Positions 32,011-44,765 of a DNA stretch of 64,000 nucleotides are shown here, piece by piece. This DNA comes from Emydura subglobosa (lineage: Eukaryota; Chordata; Testudines; Chelidae). Each line of letters starts with the position of its first letter. Position 1 is the first letter of the stretch. The stretch is from contig ML679946.1 in assembly GCA_007922225.1 (NCBI GenBank), forward strand, positions 96,602,759 to 96,666,758, in the 5' to 3' direction. The translations under genes were made by a program, and so were the position numbers. Below the pieces are notes generated by a model. The model did not search any database. It was not told the DNA's origin and saw only the letters and a list, made by a program, of their open reading frames with translations.

Positions 32011-34239
32011 GCATTGTTTCAACTATTCCTTTGAAGCTCACAGCACTTACCAGGATTTATAAATTATGCCTCTGTCTAGAGACATTCCACACAATCCAAC
32101 AATATATAAACATTTGCATTTTATTACAGTGAACTCCAAAAATACATACACTTGATTCAATATGATTTTTTTCAGGATATTGCAGGAAATTGCCATACCT
32201 GTCATGCTAGTTCTGTGCAGGGCTTTGATATAAGACGTTTTGAAGGTTGTGCGGGCTGATTAAAATAAGAAGAACATGTTGATGGAAAATTTGAAAGATT
32301 TCCACCTGCTGTATGAGCTGTTGTAATGAATTGTCCTTTCTTGTGCTGCAAATCTAGAGGCAGTATTGTGGATGAGAATGCTTCTACTGCCAATTTTCCA
32401 GGAGATTATTATATATCTTGCATGTGGCTTTCAAATAAACTTCAAGTGTCAATTATACCACATTTCACCTGAGTTTGGGACCCAACATGACCCAGTATTT
32501 TCGAGAGGATATTTTTCTTTGAACTGAAGGAAAAAATAGTAGTTTTATAAATTCACTCCAACAGGTTGGTTTCCATCCAAAACACCACAGGCCCATTGGT
32601 CCCCCTGAATTTACTTAGGTTCATAAAGCCATTTCCAGCATTACAGAAGAACTTACAGCATTGCTAAAAGGAAGTCAAACCTTGGTGCAGTACATATGGA
32701 GCAGGAAATTGCCCTCTATTTAGCCATTGCAAATAGGACTATAAAAGTAACTATTAGAGAAAAAGAAAGTGGTCATTAACAACGTTGTCAGACCTTTTTA
32801 TTTTCTTGTGCTCTTAAATTATTGGCAGGCATTGTTCACTTCTAGTTTTCCATGAATTTTCAAAGGAAAAACAAAAGTGACAATCTTACCCTCATTTCAG
32901 ATCCTATCATTGTGTCAAGGAACAAACTTTGAACACGTCTTCTCTAGGCACAGCTCTGAATATAAATCAGATTTTCTGTCATTTTGCTTCTCCTGCCTTT
33001 TTCTTATTATTAAACCCACAGAAATTAGAGCTGGAAGAAAGATCTGTGAGGGCATTTAGCCCATCCCTGTGCCAGTGCAAGACTGGTCCCTGTGTTCTTC
33101 TGTGCTTTGTCCAGCCCAGTAGAAAAAGGACTCAAGCAGCAGAGCTTCTGTTATTTGATTTGGGTGCCTATCCCATGATAGATCTTCCCAACAGGAAATG
33201 ATTCTTGATATTCAGCATATTTCCATTGCTCAGTTGCATCCCTGCATTCCTACTGACAGCTGCCGGTCCTACACAAACGAGTCCCATTGCTCCTGTGGTT
33301 AAACCCTTCAAATACATTCCAAGTGTTGCATCTCCTTTCGCAGTCATCGCTAAAACAAACTCCACATGGCTCATTTAAAAGAGAAGGGAAAAAGGGTTGG
33401 ATTTCCACTCTTGAGACCACCTTCACTCTGGAACTTGCTTCCCACCTCTTGGTCTGAGAGCCTGAATTTGGTAACCTCTAGAAGAGGTGGCCTGATTCAA
33501 AGCACAGTCACTCCACGGAAAGATTCCTTTTGACCAGTGGTGCCAATTGAAGTATTTCTTGCAGGAAGTGGGAGAAAATTCTTGTCCTTCCGCCTCTCCG
33601 ACAGCAGGGACCCTGTTCTGCTCCTCACTACTTTCTCCCCATCCTCCTACAGGGAGGCACATGAGTCAGTGCTGCCTGGAGTTACATGCTCAGTAGACGA
33701 CATTTGGCCCCTCTGTCCAGACGGAGCACCCAGGCCAGATCTGAATTGTGGTGTGATCCCTGGAACCATGTTACAATGCCACTCACTGGAATTTGGCTAG
33801 GCCATCCTGCCATCTCTACGGAGGGGCGGCTGGGTCAGATTCCAGTGGCGTTGCGACCATGAAGCTGGAGTGATGCTCCAGACTGCCCCAGCAGCTGCCA
33901 TTCTGATTTAGTAGAGGGTCACTGCTTAGAAGTGGCTGGGCCATGGTCCCTCCCTGGACTGTGGAACTTTGAGCAAGAGCAAGAACCTGGAAGGGGGAAT
34001 ATTTTCCCCCACCAACCCTCCTAATTGGCACCCCTGCTGTTGACCTCAGTGGGCTTTGGATCAAGTTCATGGTAAGGTCTGAGAAAAACAAGTGTGAGAG
34101 AGACAACAGTGATTTTAAGGGGACTTCCCTCGCCTGAGACTTAGCTTATATATTTGTTAACATTCTTGTTAAGTTCCTTGAACTACAGTTAGGCATAAAC
34201 AGGAGAGGAGAGAAGTTAATCTAATAATACATAGGCCCA
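32011..34239. other. non-coding, no gene recognised
   Basis: Scattered ORFs under 100 codons have no recognisable domain. Segment 33420-34110 is GC-richer, with overlapping random ORFs on both strands. Confidence 0.5.
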
Positions 34240-34700
34240 TAGGATGTTCCCAAAATAATTCCTAGAGCAGATCTTTTAGAAAACATCCAATCTGGATTTT
34301 AAAATTTCCAGTAATAGGGAATCCAGCACGAGCCTTGGTAAACTGTTCCAATGTTTAATTACCCTCACGGTTGTTAATGTACACCTTATTTCCAATCTGA
34401 ATTTGTCTAGCGTCAACTTCCAGCCACTGGATCATGTTCTACCTTTCGCTGCTAGCTTAAAAAGCCCATTACTAAATATTTGTTCTGCATGGTAGGTATG
34501 TATAGACTGTAATCAAGTCAGTTCTTAATCTTCTCTTTGCTAGACTAAATAGATTTAGCTCCTGGAGTCTGTCACTATATCGCATGTTTTCTAATCCGTC
34601 AGTCATTCTTGTGACCCTTTTCTAAACCCTCTCCTAGTTATCAACATCCTTCTTGAATTGTTGACACCAGAACTGGGCACACAAAGCAGCAGCTGCACCA
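34240..34700 (-). mobile_element. old CR1 LINE 3' fragment
   Basis: The minus strand resembles the CR1 RT tail and 3' UTR (compare 12500-13160), with recognisable blocks such as AATTGTTGACACCAGAACTGG and CTAGACTAAATAGA. It is much more diverged than the copy at 12.5 kb and contains stops in every frame. Confidence 0.65.
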
Positions 34701-37529
34701 GATTATCCATCGATGTTTGGCAAGACAGATGTGACCCTTCCTGTTTTCTCTTACCTCTTGAGCTCAGCTGGAAGCTCTGCCTGGTAGAGAACAGGACACC
34801 TGGCAGGTAAGCAGTGTTTCAGGCAGAGTGCACATAACAATGGTGCTCTGCACTCGTTTCTCAGGGCAGTTCAGTTGGTTTTAATCTATAAAGCCTGACA
34901 GTTTAGGAACTAGTTGCTTCAGAGATCACCTGTCCGATTTATTGGGCCTTGTGGAATTTGGGGCTGGGGATGGTTTTGACCCTGTGGGTGGGATGCACAA
35001 GGGGAACCCAAGTGCCTAACTGCCGCTTTAGGTGACCAAATCCCACATTTAGGCACCCTGCCGTTCACAAAGCCACTGCTCAAATGCTGCCTAGCCCCGA
35101 AGGTGCCTGAAGTCCATAGGTGCCTAAGTTGCCACTGGAAAAGTAGCCAGGAAAAAGTATACTGGAAAACCCTTCGCAAAATTACTTCTTTAGACTCTCC
35201 CTGAAAATGTGGCTACATTCTTCCTGGCACTTCATTCTCCCCAGCTACCTGTACAATGTGATAAATTCTCTCCTCTTTCTTTATAGTTTGCAAAGCACAA
35301 GGAGATCTTCAGAAGGGAGAATTTATAGAAGTGTGACCTGTTATTGTGTTGGTGCAAGAACTTAAGGCTCAGGTCCCTATTTTATGTAGCTCTAGTAAAA
35401 TACGACTGGTGGATTTGCAGCACTTCCTAACTTTTAGTAAGTGGCTTTATGCTTTATGAAATGGAGGACTTGAGAGATACATGTTAAATTTCCTGTCGTG
35501 TTTTTTTAAAACTAGTCCCCTATAACAAATTTGCAGAACAGTAAGTCTTACACTTCTGTAACTTTAAATAAAACAAGGCATTTTTAAAGTCTCTTAAGTG
35601 TATACATCCTAAGAATAGGCATGTATTTGATTAAGAATGATAGGTCAGATCATGCCACCTCTGAGCCCTCTCCTTCCCCTTCTGTTACCTAGAGGGGCCC
35701 TCTGGCCCCAGCCTGATGATGACCTAGTGGTCAGAACATGTCAGGTGTCAGACTGGCAGGGTCAGGTTACCAGGAGGCCAGGAGCAAGTAACAAAGGGGA
35801 GGTTGACCTAAGCAGGGGAAACCCAGATACACAAACAACTTCCTGTTCCTCTGGTTCCCTGCTTCTATTTAAACCAAGCAATCTGGATCCTTGAAGTTCC
35901 ACCGATCAGAACCCAGGACTGGAGTCCTCTGGCAGTGCTGAGCCTGTAGTTCTGGCAATTTAAGGATGGCAGGCTTGCGCTTACTAGCTCCTAAGAGCCC
36001 CATGAATTGGTGCTCAAGATCTATGGCCCCTGACACCCTCCTCGTACAGGCCATGAGTCACACTGGGGAAGGAGACAGTGATACGAGTCTCTAGTAATGC
36101 ATCTCACCAGGAGCCGAGATTAGGGGGCCAAGGACTGGTGCAGGGACAGCATAGATAGCCCTGAGTTGTTACGGATCCCTAGAATGCACCAGATTTGGGC
36201 GCAGGCACCACACCCTCTTCCACTGTGAAGAGGCAAACCCTATGCCCCTGCCAGGATGGTGGGGGGGAATCTTCAGCATTGTCCAAGTAAAGTGTTCAGG
36301 ATGGGGTCACATGCATTGACCAAGGCAGCTTTTTAAAAATGATTTCTAAAATACTTCTGTGGTTTTGAGGATGTTACTCACCCCTCATTTTTCACCCTTG
36401 TGTTTACCAAGTCAGCAGAACCCCTTCCTGTGTTTTTTAGCCTTGCAAATCAGTTACACAAGTCATTCATATGGTAGAAGCCTTAAAGGGTTAGCTTTTG
36501 CCAATTATTTCCACACAGCACAGATACCTCCTTAATCTAGAGGAAAACTGCAGGGATTATAATTTCAGATACCAATTTATGTAACTGTTGGAAAATACTG
36601 AGTATTTAGCGGTGCACTGTGAGGATGCATCAGCCCCTCAGATATAAGAGAAAGGAGGAAACTTGGGAACAGTATACTACAATAGGAGCTAAGAATAGTT
36701 ACGGGCTGGTAGGAAGGAAGGTGCAATTGGCAGAAATCAGATGCTCTATGGCCGTTTTAGAGCTACAGCTGCTTGTCTCTTTCCAAATTAGAAAAGTATA
36801 ATGGGATAAAAGGGTTGGGAACCCACAGTGAGAAATGTAGTGATGAAAATGAAGAACTTGCTAGGGAAAGGAGTGGATTCTTACCTTTCTGAGGTTCAGG
36901 GAACTAGTTTGAAGACACTCAGGGTCAGATCCCTAGCTGGGATCTTCTGAGCGGAGGACTTGTATATGTGAAATTCTGTCCCTTTTCTTTCCTTTTTTAA
37001 AACAAGTTTCTGTAATAAAAATCTTTGGACATTCATTTACATCATTAAGGCACCACGATAATGCTGCAAATTCTAGAAATAAGAAAATACAGTAACTTAC
37101 GGAGGGAAAAATGTGGTGTAAATCAGTGTGTAATACCTATGATAGGTCAAATTCTTTCCTGATCTTAAACCCTATGCAACTCCAACAACTTCAGGTCAGG
37201 GCTGAGCTGAACTAGGCCTATACATATATATACAAGGAAGATTGGAATTCTAGGTAGAGAACACTTGCACACAAACATTTTTAAAACAGCAGAAGAGAAG
37301 CTAATAAACACTAGCCATGCTGCATTCAGGGTATAAGGTAACCTTTACATACAGTTAGCCCTTTATTTTTCTCTTGTAGAATTAATAATATTTAGTAAAA
37401 AAAAACCCAGTCATTTTCTTTCCGAAGCTGCAGGAAATGCAAATGCAGTTATCTAATACAAAGCAATTCAAGCCTTACATTGCTGTAGGTATGCATGACA
37501 GTGATATATTAGAATTTAAAAAAAGAAAC
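34701..37529. other. non-coding, no gene recognised
   Basis: Around 34980-35125 a short repeat with AGGTGCCTAA-like units suggests another palindromic MITE. At 35640-36060 a GC-richer segment with CTATTTAAACC may be an LTR remnant, but ends could not be found. Confidence 0.4.
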
Positions 37530-38010
37530 CCACAAATGTCATGGACAGTAGATGTGCAGAGTCTGTTTGAAAATAATTTACTTGAGAATCTGTAAGTGAT
37601 GCAGGGCAAATTAATTTTTCCATTTTTTCCCACAGACAGCTATTAATGCAAAGAATGGCTTAATTAATTCAGAAAGGGTTCATGCTAATAGTGTGAATCT
37701 GTTACCATTTATGATGATGATGATGCTCTTCCAAATGTGGTTCTAATGGCAAACAGACCACGGATACAGTAGTTGAAAACTTTTAAAAAGACAACTGTTT
37801 GCAGCTGTGTTTCCTGCCCTTCATGTAATAGCAAGAGCCATCTCTTCAAATGAACAATGAATTTTAATTGTAAACCACAACGCAAGTTAATTTGCTAGAT
37901 TAGCCCAGTTTAGCTATTAAATGCATCAGTTTCTTTTATATTATGTAAAATGGCTATCAAGAAATTCCTGGCTACTTCCATTTAAAGTTATATAGATGTT
38001 CCTTAAGTTA
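37530..38010. other. candidate conserved non-coding element
   Basis: This unique AT-rich block has dense homeodomain-type cores (GCTTAATTAATTC, CAAATTAATTT, GCTATTAATGC) and a short (ATG)n run at 37710. It lies about 2.7 kb downstream of the ZFAT stop codon. It has no ORF or repeat structure. Conservation cannot be tested here. Confidence 0.4.
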
Positions 38011-38039
38011 AAAAAAAGCACTTAACATTTTTTATCAGG

Positions 38040-39580
38040 TTTAGTTCAGCTAAGCTTCACATGTACAGTTACACTGTCTACCGGACAGGCCCCAGTGCTT
38101 CAAACAAAGTCAATAGGACTACTTGTGTACTTAAAGTGAAGCACATGTATAAGTGTTTACAAGATTGGGACCACAAACTATAGCTAGCTCCAAACCGCAG
38201 GATTTTTATTCCACTTAAAATTAAGACTCTACTGTAAATGCCTAAATTCCAATAAATGTTATGTGGATCATCAGGAACATCCCTCAGTGGCAAGGTCAGG
38301 TTTTGACTACCAGGGTGAAGTGGTCATTGAACATTTACAATTTAATTTAATATAACTGAGGGCAAACGACAGATGACAATACTAGCAACATGCAGGCGCT
38401 AACTCAGTGCATCACCTGTCTCTTCCTCAGCCATATTCAAAAGCTGCTTTCTAACCTAGAAAGGCTGTGAATACCTCTAACCCAAGCAAGTGGTCATGCT
38501 GACTTCAGTGGGCTACTTCCTTGAGTAAAGATTACTTGCTGGAATAAAAAGTGCTTGCAGGAGCAGGCTCTGACTTATTACCCTGTCGGCACAAAGCAGC
38601 ACCCTCTAGCTAGATGCAAAAAGGCAGTATTTCTTGTAAAGTACATGTAGAAATTAGCCGCATTTAATCCAAAGAATGGAACATGACAATTCTGCATTAT
38701 TAATAGTTTTTATAGTTTAGATAAAAAACATTTTATCAGAAATAACTGCAAGGCCCAAGATGAAAACCTGAAGCTATTTACAGGCAGGGACTAAGAATCT
38801 TTAAACTCTTTCAGTATACACTTCATATTTTTTGTACAAATTCATTCACACTGTCATAGCAGTATATTTACAAATGTGTATTTTAATACATATTAACACA
38901 AATCTTTTATGGCATATACAGAGTATTTTGACCATTTAAAAAAACAAAACAATGTTTCACTGAGTTGACACACATTGGTTTGGTTTCACTGCATGGTACT
39001 AGGCAGTCATTATTCAAGGAGATGCTGCTGATAGCTCTCCTCATTATCCAAGTATTTAAATTATAACCAGCTCACTGGCATCCAGAATGAATGTATACTG
39101 TTGGGAGTACCTCACAGTACTCAGAGCACATGAATATACCATTGCCAGTCTGCGACATCCTGCTGATTACAACTCAAGACTTTCAATTTGCTTGCTAGGG
39201 CCACAATCCTGCAAACATGTACACCCATACATTATGTATGAGTAGGTCCCATTAACTTCAGGAGTATTAATATGTAAGGTAAAGCATGTGCCTAACTTTA
39301 TGATATCGGAGTCTAATTTTGTTAGCAGTTGTTTTTTGTAATATAGGTGGAGGAGGTTTATTTTCCCATTTCACCAACATTTCATTATGCCCTTTTAATG
39401 CCTTTTTATACTGTTCCATAATTATGTTGTATCCTGCTTCAGACACGAGCTCTTTATAATTACCAATGCCAATATTCAGTCACCCTCACTCATGCTTAGC
39501 TTCCACTGAAATAAATGGGATTACTCAAGGAGTAAGCATGACTCAATCTGAGCAGAGAGAGGACAATATGGTGCAGAATT
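38040..39580. repeat. cluster of short palindromic amniote MITE copies
   Basis: Diverged copies of a palindromic repeat centred on CCCATTGACTTCAATGGG-like sequence occur near 38085-38160, 38465-38560, 39195-39305 and 39465-39545, with another at 39925-40055 closer to ZFAT. Each has arms resembling CTGCAAACACTTAAGCA. No coding signal. Confidence 0.5.
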
Positions 39581-40738
39581 ATTAAAAGTGCCACCACTCT
39601 ACTTCAATGCTGTGTACCCCATACCTCAGGAGAGGCACGACACAGCACTGCCTGGGGATTCATGTCATATAGAACTTTACAAAATCTAAACCATACAACC
39701 ATTTTTGCATTTCTCATGTGATTACTGTTACTTTGAAAGACTGTATAGTTTTCATTCCAGGAAAGGTGTGAAACAATGCACCAGGCTCAAGGAGGAAAAG
39801 AAATATCCCAATTTTTGTGGCTGAAAAAATGGTCATTACACCAAATCCGCACTAATACAGCAGGGGCAACAATTCAGACAACTGCTTTTCATGTGTGTAC
39901 CATGTTTTTTAATGCTAGCATATCTAAGCCCTGATTCTGCAAACACTTAAGCAGATGGTTAGCTTTATGCATATGGATAGTCCCACTGAGTTGAAGGGGC
40001 CTACTCACCTGAGTAAAGTTAAGCATGTGTGGAAATGTTTGCAGGATCACAGTCTTATGTTGTAATTTCACCTCTGGGATCTAGACTAGGAACATTACTG
40101 TACACGTAATGCACTTATTTCTTTGACATTTCATAGCTGAATAAACATGAATGGAGAAAAAACACCCTCCAAAGATAAAAGGGCTGAAAAAATCCCAGCA
40201 AAAGGATTGAACGACCTCTAAATCCATGTGGCTAAATTCAAGTGTACAGTCTTCTTGAACTGTATACGAAATTAAAGGCAGGTAAATTAAAAAAACAAAA
40301 CCTGGAAGTTTTCCTAGGAAGCTATCAAAAGTCTCCATCAACCCACAACATCATTTTTCTTTGCATTTTGGTTTACCTTTTGAAGCCGGATGACATAGAT
40401 ATTGTTTTGTTACCTTAGGGGTAAATGGCTTTGAACTCACCAACTATGTTTCTGAGGATCTGCAGGATATAATTTAGATACATTATTAGAAATGTCAGAA
40501 TATTTTCTCTTGAAAGTGTAAAAACATGAGCATTTTTCAGCAGCAGGCTATATGAGGCTGAGTGTATAGAATGTGTTACCTACTGGCAAAATGCCACCAG
40601 CCAGATCAATAACCAAAGGACTAGGAAGCAGCTGAAAGTATTGCTAGCACCCAGCTTGCGTCCTTGCTTAAGGGTTCATTTAAAAACCATGGTTTGGCTT
40701 TGGCAACATTGTGTAGCCATCACCTACAAATATTTCTT
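39357..40738 (-). other. ZFAT: ZFAT 3' UTR and polyadenylation region (approximate)
   Basis: The region follows the ZFAT stop codon at 40739-40741. Candidate signals on the minus strand are ATTAAA at 39908-39913 and AATAAA at 39357-39362. An imperfect palindromic MITE copy at 39925-40055 would lie in the UTR if the first signal or a later one is used. Transcript evidence is needed to choose the end. Confidence 0.45.
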
Positions 40739-40978
40739 CTAGATTTCCTGAACAGATTGTTCCAGTGCCTGTTCTTCTACAGGCTGCATAGCTTCCTGCA
40801 CATAAACTATAAACTCAGAGGCCTCTCCACCCTGTGTGTATACCGTCACTGTCTCAATTCCCTCCACTTCATCTGATGAGACTACCAGGTGATGCTGTTC
40901 TGCCAACTCCACTGAAGCCTGCTGCAAAGTCTCTTGAATCATTACAGTGTGATTGGCTGTTTGCTCCTCTTCTTTCAC
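40739..40978 (-). CDS. ZFAT: ZFAT last coding exon (C-terminal 79 residues)
   Basis: The exon encodes the acidic C-terminal tail of ZFAT, a nuclear zinc-finger and AT-hook transcription regulator. I recognise HTVMIQETLQQASVELAEQ, VEGIETVTVYTQGG and EFIVYVQEAMQPVEEQ from the vertebrate protein. The tail lies after the zinc-finger arrays and has no finger itself. The acceptor is TTTTCTTTTAG/GTG at 40979-40980, so the first codon is GTG (Val), not a start, and the exon begins in phase 0, matching the preceding exon that ends on a full codon. The stop TAG is at 40739-40741. High similarity over the whole segment indicates an intact host gene. Confidence 0.93.
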   Translation of the reverse strand: MKEEEQTANHTVMIQETLQQASVELAEQHHLVVSSDEVEGIETVTVYTQGGEASEFIVYVQEAMQPVEEQALEQSVQEI

Positions 40979-43187
40979 CTAAAAGAAAATAAAGAGTTTA
41001 TACAAGATCCAGCTATTAAATAAATAAATGGTCCTGTAGTGATCATAGAACATGTATTAAGCGAACATGCTAGAAATCAAACAGGTTTTTTTTTTTTAAA
41101 GGATCTGTCAGATGTATACTGTCAATTTATGGTAAGTACCTTTGACTATGTGAATTTATCACATAATTCTTTAAGTTATACATTTTCATGTAAATCTGGA
41201 ATAATTCCATTAAAGTCACTGGAATTATTATGATTTCCAGTGCATAACTTAGACAAGGATCTCTCCCATAATGCTCTATCTATGCTATGCATCAGAACAG
41301 CCTATATAATATTACTGACAAAATGATTCAGACCAGAACTGTTGACAATTTACCATTTTTGCAGAAGCTCGCTCTTTTTTTGTTGAAATTTTGACAAAAA
41401 AATTCATTGACAAATAAAAATTCAGAATATTTTAACCAGCTCTGTTTGGGAGTCATTCACATAACCACATCAGTAACACTGAACATATTAAACTTCAAGA
41501 ACAGATCTTCATTCACTACCAGATCCATACAACATGAGAAGCTCATCTAATCCTGAGTACAGTGCTCCAGTCCACAGTTGAAAGTGACAGAATGTTATGA
41601 TTCTTCAGTCATTTAGAACAAGCATAATCTCTCAAATAGTAATAATGAAAAAAAACCCACTAAAGCATATGGGGAGTAAGAGGATGGAATTGTCATTTTG
41701 TAAAAGAAAAGTGTAAGGTTTTTTCCAAATGTTTACTGCTGTGCTCAATTTCATTTGTAAGCATTTGTAAGGGCCATTTCATTTGTAAGCAGGATAGTAA
41801 ATGACAAGTCTGTAGCTCCATGTAATTAATTTAATTGTCTTCTTTTTAAAAACAAAAATTGATAGTTTTTATTCAAGCTTGTTTCTGTTTCATTTAACCT
41901 GAACAAATGTTTTGTGAAATGACCCTCCAGAGATAAATAATGATTTTAATTCACAGTGGAAGAAGGTAACTGACAGAAATTGTAGGAGGTGATATTCACT
42001 CTACAACGAATGCTAGTTTCATATCACCAACTATATCTATAAATCCCCTACTTATAACAACAACATGGAAAAATGGGAGTAATGGTAGCTCAGCTCGATC
42101 CCAGGATAGACAGCAAAAGTCCACAGCACTTCAGGTAAATACACAAAGTATAATAAAAGAGGAGATAACAAATGACTGATACATTATCATTTTCTTGTAT
42201 CCCATTGTATACTATAACACAAAGTCAGGAGATTCTTGTCTCTGTTTCTCTGAGGGTACAGTCTGGCTCCATATCTGATGGTAACATTGAACATATGCAA
42301 AATAAAGGCAGGTTAGAAAAAGAAAAAAGTCAGCCATGCAGAAAGCATGGCATCTACAAAATTAAACAAATTAGAAAAAGGGCTTGTTATTTAAATTATC
42401 AGAGAGGTGGTGACCCAATAAGTTTTTTGCAACTCTCATTTCTATTAAACGGTTATAAAAGTGTTAAATATTACACTGTCAAGTTCAAGAAAACATAATG
42501 AAGGTCAATATTCTTATTCCCACTGCTTGGGGGGAAAAGAACTCTAAAATGAAGGTTCCAAGCGTATATTTATGAGTCCTTGGGGAAGAGGTTGGCAAGG
42601 ATAGAAGAAGCTATTCATGCATCTTGTTTTCTTGACAATTTTTTTTTCTAATTTGATGGCTTTTCTAACTATTCATTCTTGTCTTTATACACTGACTTTT
42701 CATTTAACTTTTTATTCCACATTAAATCCTTTTGATCAGATAATTTATAAAAAGATCCACAATCCCTAAGGACGTGAATTTACACCTCATTGAACTTTCT
42801 CTCAAACACTACACAAAGCTTTGGTGAAACAATAACAATAATGTTCAGGTGTTAAATTATTGGGGGCGGGGAACACCGCCTGGGAATATATGGGGTTCCA
42901 CCTGGTGAAGGATTTAACAACTCCTGAAACTTCTTGCTATTGTCATTTACCTTAATGGTGTATCACAAGGCAACTGCTGAGAGAAGAATTTGGTTTTATA
43001 AGTTCAATGAAAGTTTTGCCTGAGTAAGGACTACAAGTTAGGGCTCGGATTGCAAAGTTGGGGGTGCAGAAAAGTGTTCCTACTGTACCCAGCTTCTGCT
43101 CACATGACCAGAGCAACTGAGTGTTACTGTTAAAACAATCAGCTCTAAAATGGTTGACACTGACAGATAAGGTCAACATTTTAAAGA

Positions 43188-43802
43188 ATGGGAAGTGATT
43201 TTGAAAACTTGTGGCAATCGGGGGAGGTCCCAGATGACTGGAAAAAGGCAAACATAGTGCCCATCTTTAAAAAAGGGAAGGAAGAGAATATGGGAACCTA
43301 CAGGACTGTCAGTCTCACCTCAATCCCTGAAAAAATAATGGAGCAAGTCCTCTATGAATCCATTTTGAAGCACATGGAGGAGAGGAAGGTGATCAGGAAC
43401 AGTCATCATGGATTCACTATGGGCAAATCATGCCTGACCAACCTGATTGCTTTCTATGAAGAGATGACTGGCTCTATGGATGTGGGGAAAGTGGTAGACA
43501 TGATATACCTTGACTTTAGCAAAGCTTTTCATATGGTCTCCCACAGTATTCTTGCCAGCAAGCTAAAGAAGTATGGGTTGGATGAATGGACTATAAAGTG
43601 GACTGAAAGCTGGCTAGATCATCGGGCTCAACGGATAGTGTTCAATGGCTCGATGTCTACTTGGCAGCCGGTATCAAGCGGTATGCCCCAGAAGTCAGTC
43701 CTGGGGCCACTTTTGTTCAACATCTTCATTAATGATCTGGATGATATGGTGGATTGCACCCTCAGTAAGTTTGTGAATGACACTAAACTGGGGGGGGAGT
43801 AG
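43188..43802 (+). pseudogene. CR1 reverse transcriptase, N-terminal part
   Basis: Two hundred codons of RT are open: [18 protein letters not shown], then [34 protein letters not shown] and [15 protein letters not shown]. The catalytic box reads FVNDTKLG instead of FADDTKLG, so the first catalytic Asp is Asn. The frame ends at TAG 43800-43802 just after a run of seven G, and the protein continues in another frame at 43808. It functioned in target-primed reverse transcription; this copy is inactive. Confidence 0.9.
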
Positions 43803-43807
43803 TATAT

Positions 43808-44320
43808 ATGCTGGAGAGTAGAGATATGATACAGAGTGACCAAGACAAATTAGAGGATTGGATCAAAAGAAATTTCAACAAGAACAAGTTCAGAGTCTTG
43901 CACTTAGGAGAGAAGAATCCCATGCACTGCTACAGACTGGGAACCAACTGGCTAAGCAGTAGTTCTGCTGAAAGGGACCTGGGGGTTACAGTGGACAACA
44001 AGCTGGATATTAGTCAATGGTGTGTCCTTGTTGCCAAGAAGGCTAATGGCATATTGGGCTGCATTAGTAAGAGCACTGCCACCAGATTGAGGGAAGTGAT
44101 TATTCCCTCCTATTCTGCACTGGTGAGGCCACATTTGGAATATTGTGTTCAGTGTTGGGTCCCCCACTACAGAAAGGATGTGGACAAGTTGGAAAGTGTT
44201 CAGTGCAGGGCAACAAAAATGATTAGGCGGCTGGGGCACATGACTTATGAAGAGAGGCTAGGGAAACTGGGCTTATTTAGTTTGCAGGAGAGAAGAGTGG
44301 GGGGGGGGGGGGGGATTTGA
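43808..44320 (+). pseudogene. CR1 reverse transcriptase, C-terminal part
   Basis: This continues the CR1 ORF2 protein in a shifted frame: LGVTVDNKLDISQ, then CVLVAKKANGILGCI, SALVRPHLEYCVQCW and TYEERLGKLGLFSLQERR. These are the standard CR1 thumb and tail blocks. The frame is lost at the long G run near 44300. The remaining tail is visible out of frame to about 44570, ahead of the 3' UTR. Confidence 0.88.
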
Positions 44321-44621
44321 TAGCAGCCTTCAGCTACCTGAAGGGGGAGTTCCATGGAGGATGGAGCTAGCCTGTTCTTAGTGATGGCAGGTGATGGAAC
44401 AAGGAGCAAAGGTTTGGGTTGGATATTAGGAAAAACTTTTTCACTAAGAGGGTGGTGAAGCACTGGAATGGGTTACCTAAGGAAGTGGTGGAATCTCCAT
44501 CCTTAGAGGTTTTTAAGGCCCAGCTTGACAAAGCCCTGGCTGGGATGATTTAGTTGGGGTTGGACTAGATGACCTCCTGAGGACCTACCAACCCTTATTT
44601 TCTATGATTCTATGACTTTTG

Positions 44622-44765
44622 ATGCCCAGATTGAAACATGTTGAAAGGCTCTGCACCCACTGTCTGAAAATCAGGCATATTTAAGATGTCTCAGAACAGA
44701 GGCACCCAAAATTACTGGTCACTACTGAAAATCCTGGCCTACGCATTTTTGAAAGGTAGAATGCT
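44622..44765. repeat. palindromic amniote repeat
   Basis: Left and right arms contain TGCCCAGATTGAAACATG and CATATTTAAGATGTCTCAG-type blocks around TCTGAAAATCAGGC. The copy directly follows the CR1 end. Similar copies are at 2576-2690 and 28437-28600. Confidence 0.45.

Larger units (their letters stand above)
43186..44616 (+). mobile_element. CR1 LINE, 5'-truncated, good coding traces
   Basis: The element contains the RT domain, C-terminal region and 3' UTR, and ends with the CR1-type octamer repeat TCTATGATTCTATGA at 44601-44615. It is truncated on its 5' side near 43186, within the RT N-terminus, as is usual for CR1. A run of 16 or so G at 44298-44314 and a G run at 43791 interrupt the ORFs. 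It is sense-opposed to ZFAT. Confidence 0.93.

Noticed and set aside
43952..44239. Antisense ORF within the CR1 copy
   Set aside because: It is the reverse shadow of the CR1 RT C-terminal frame.
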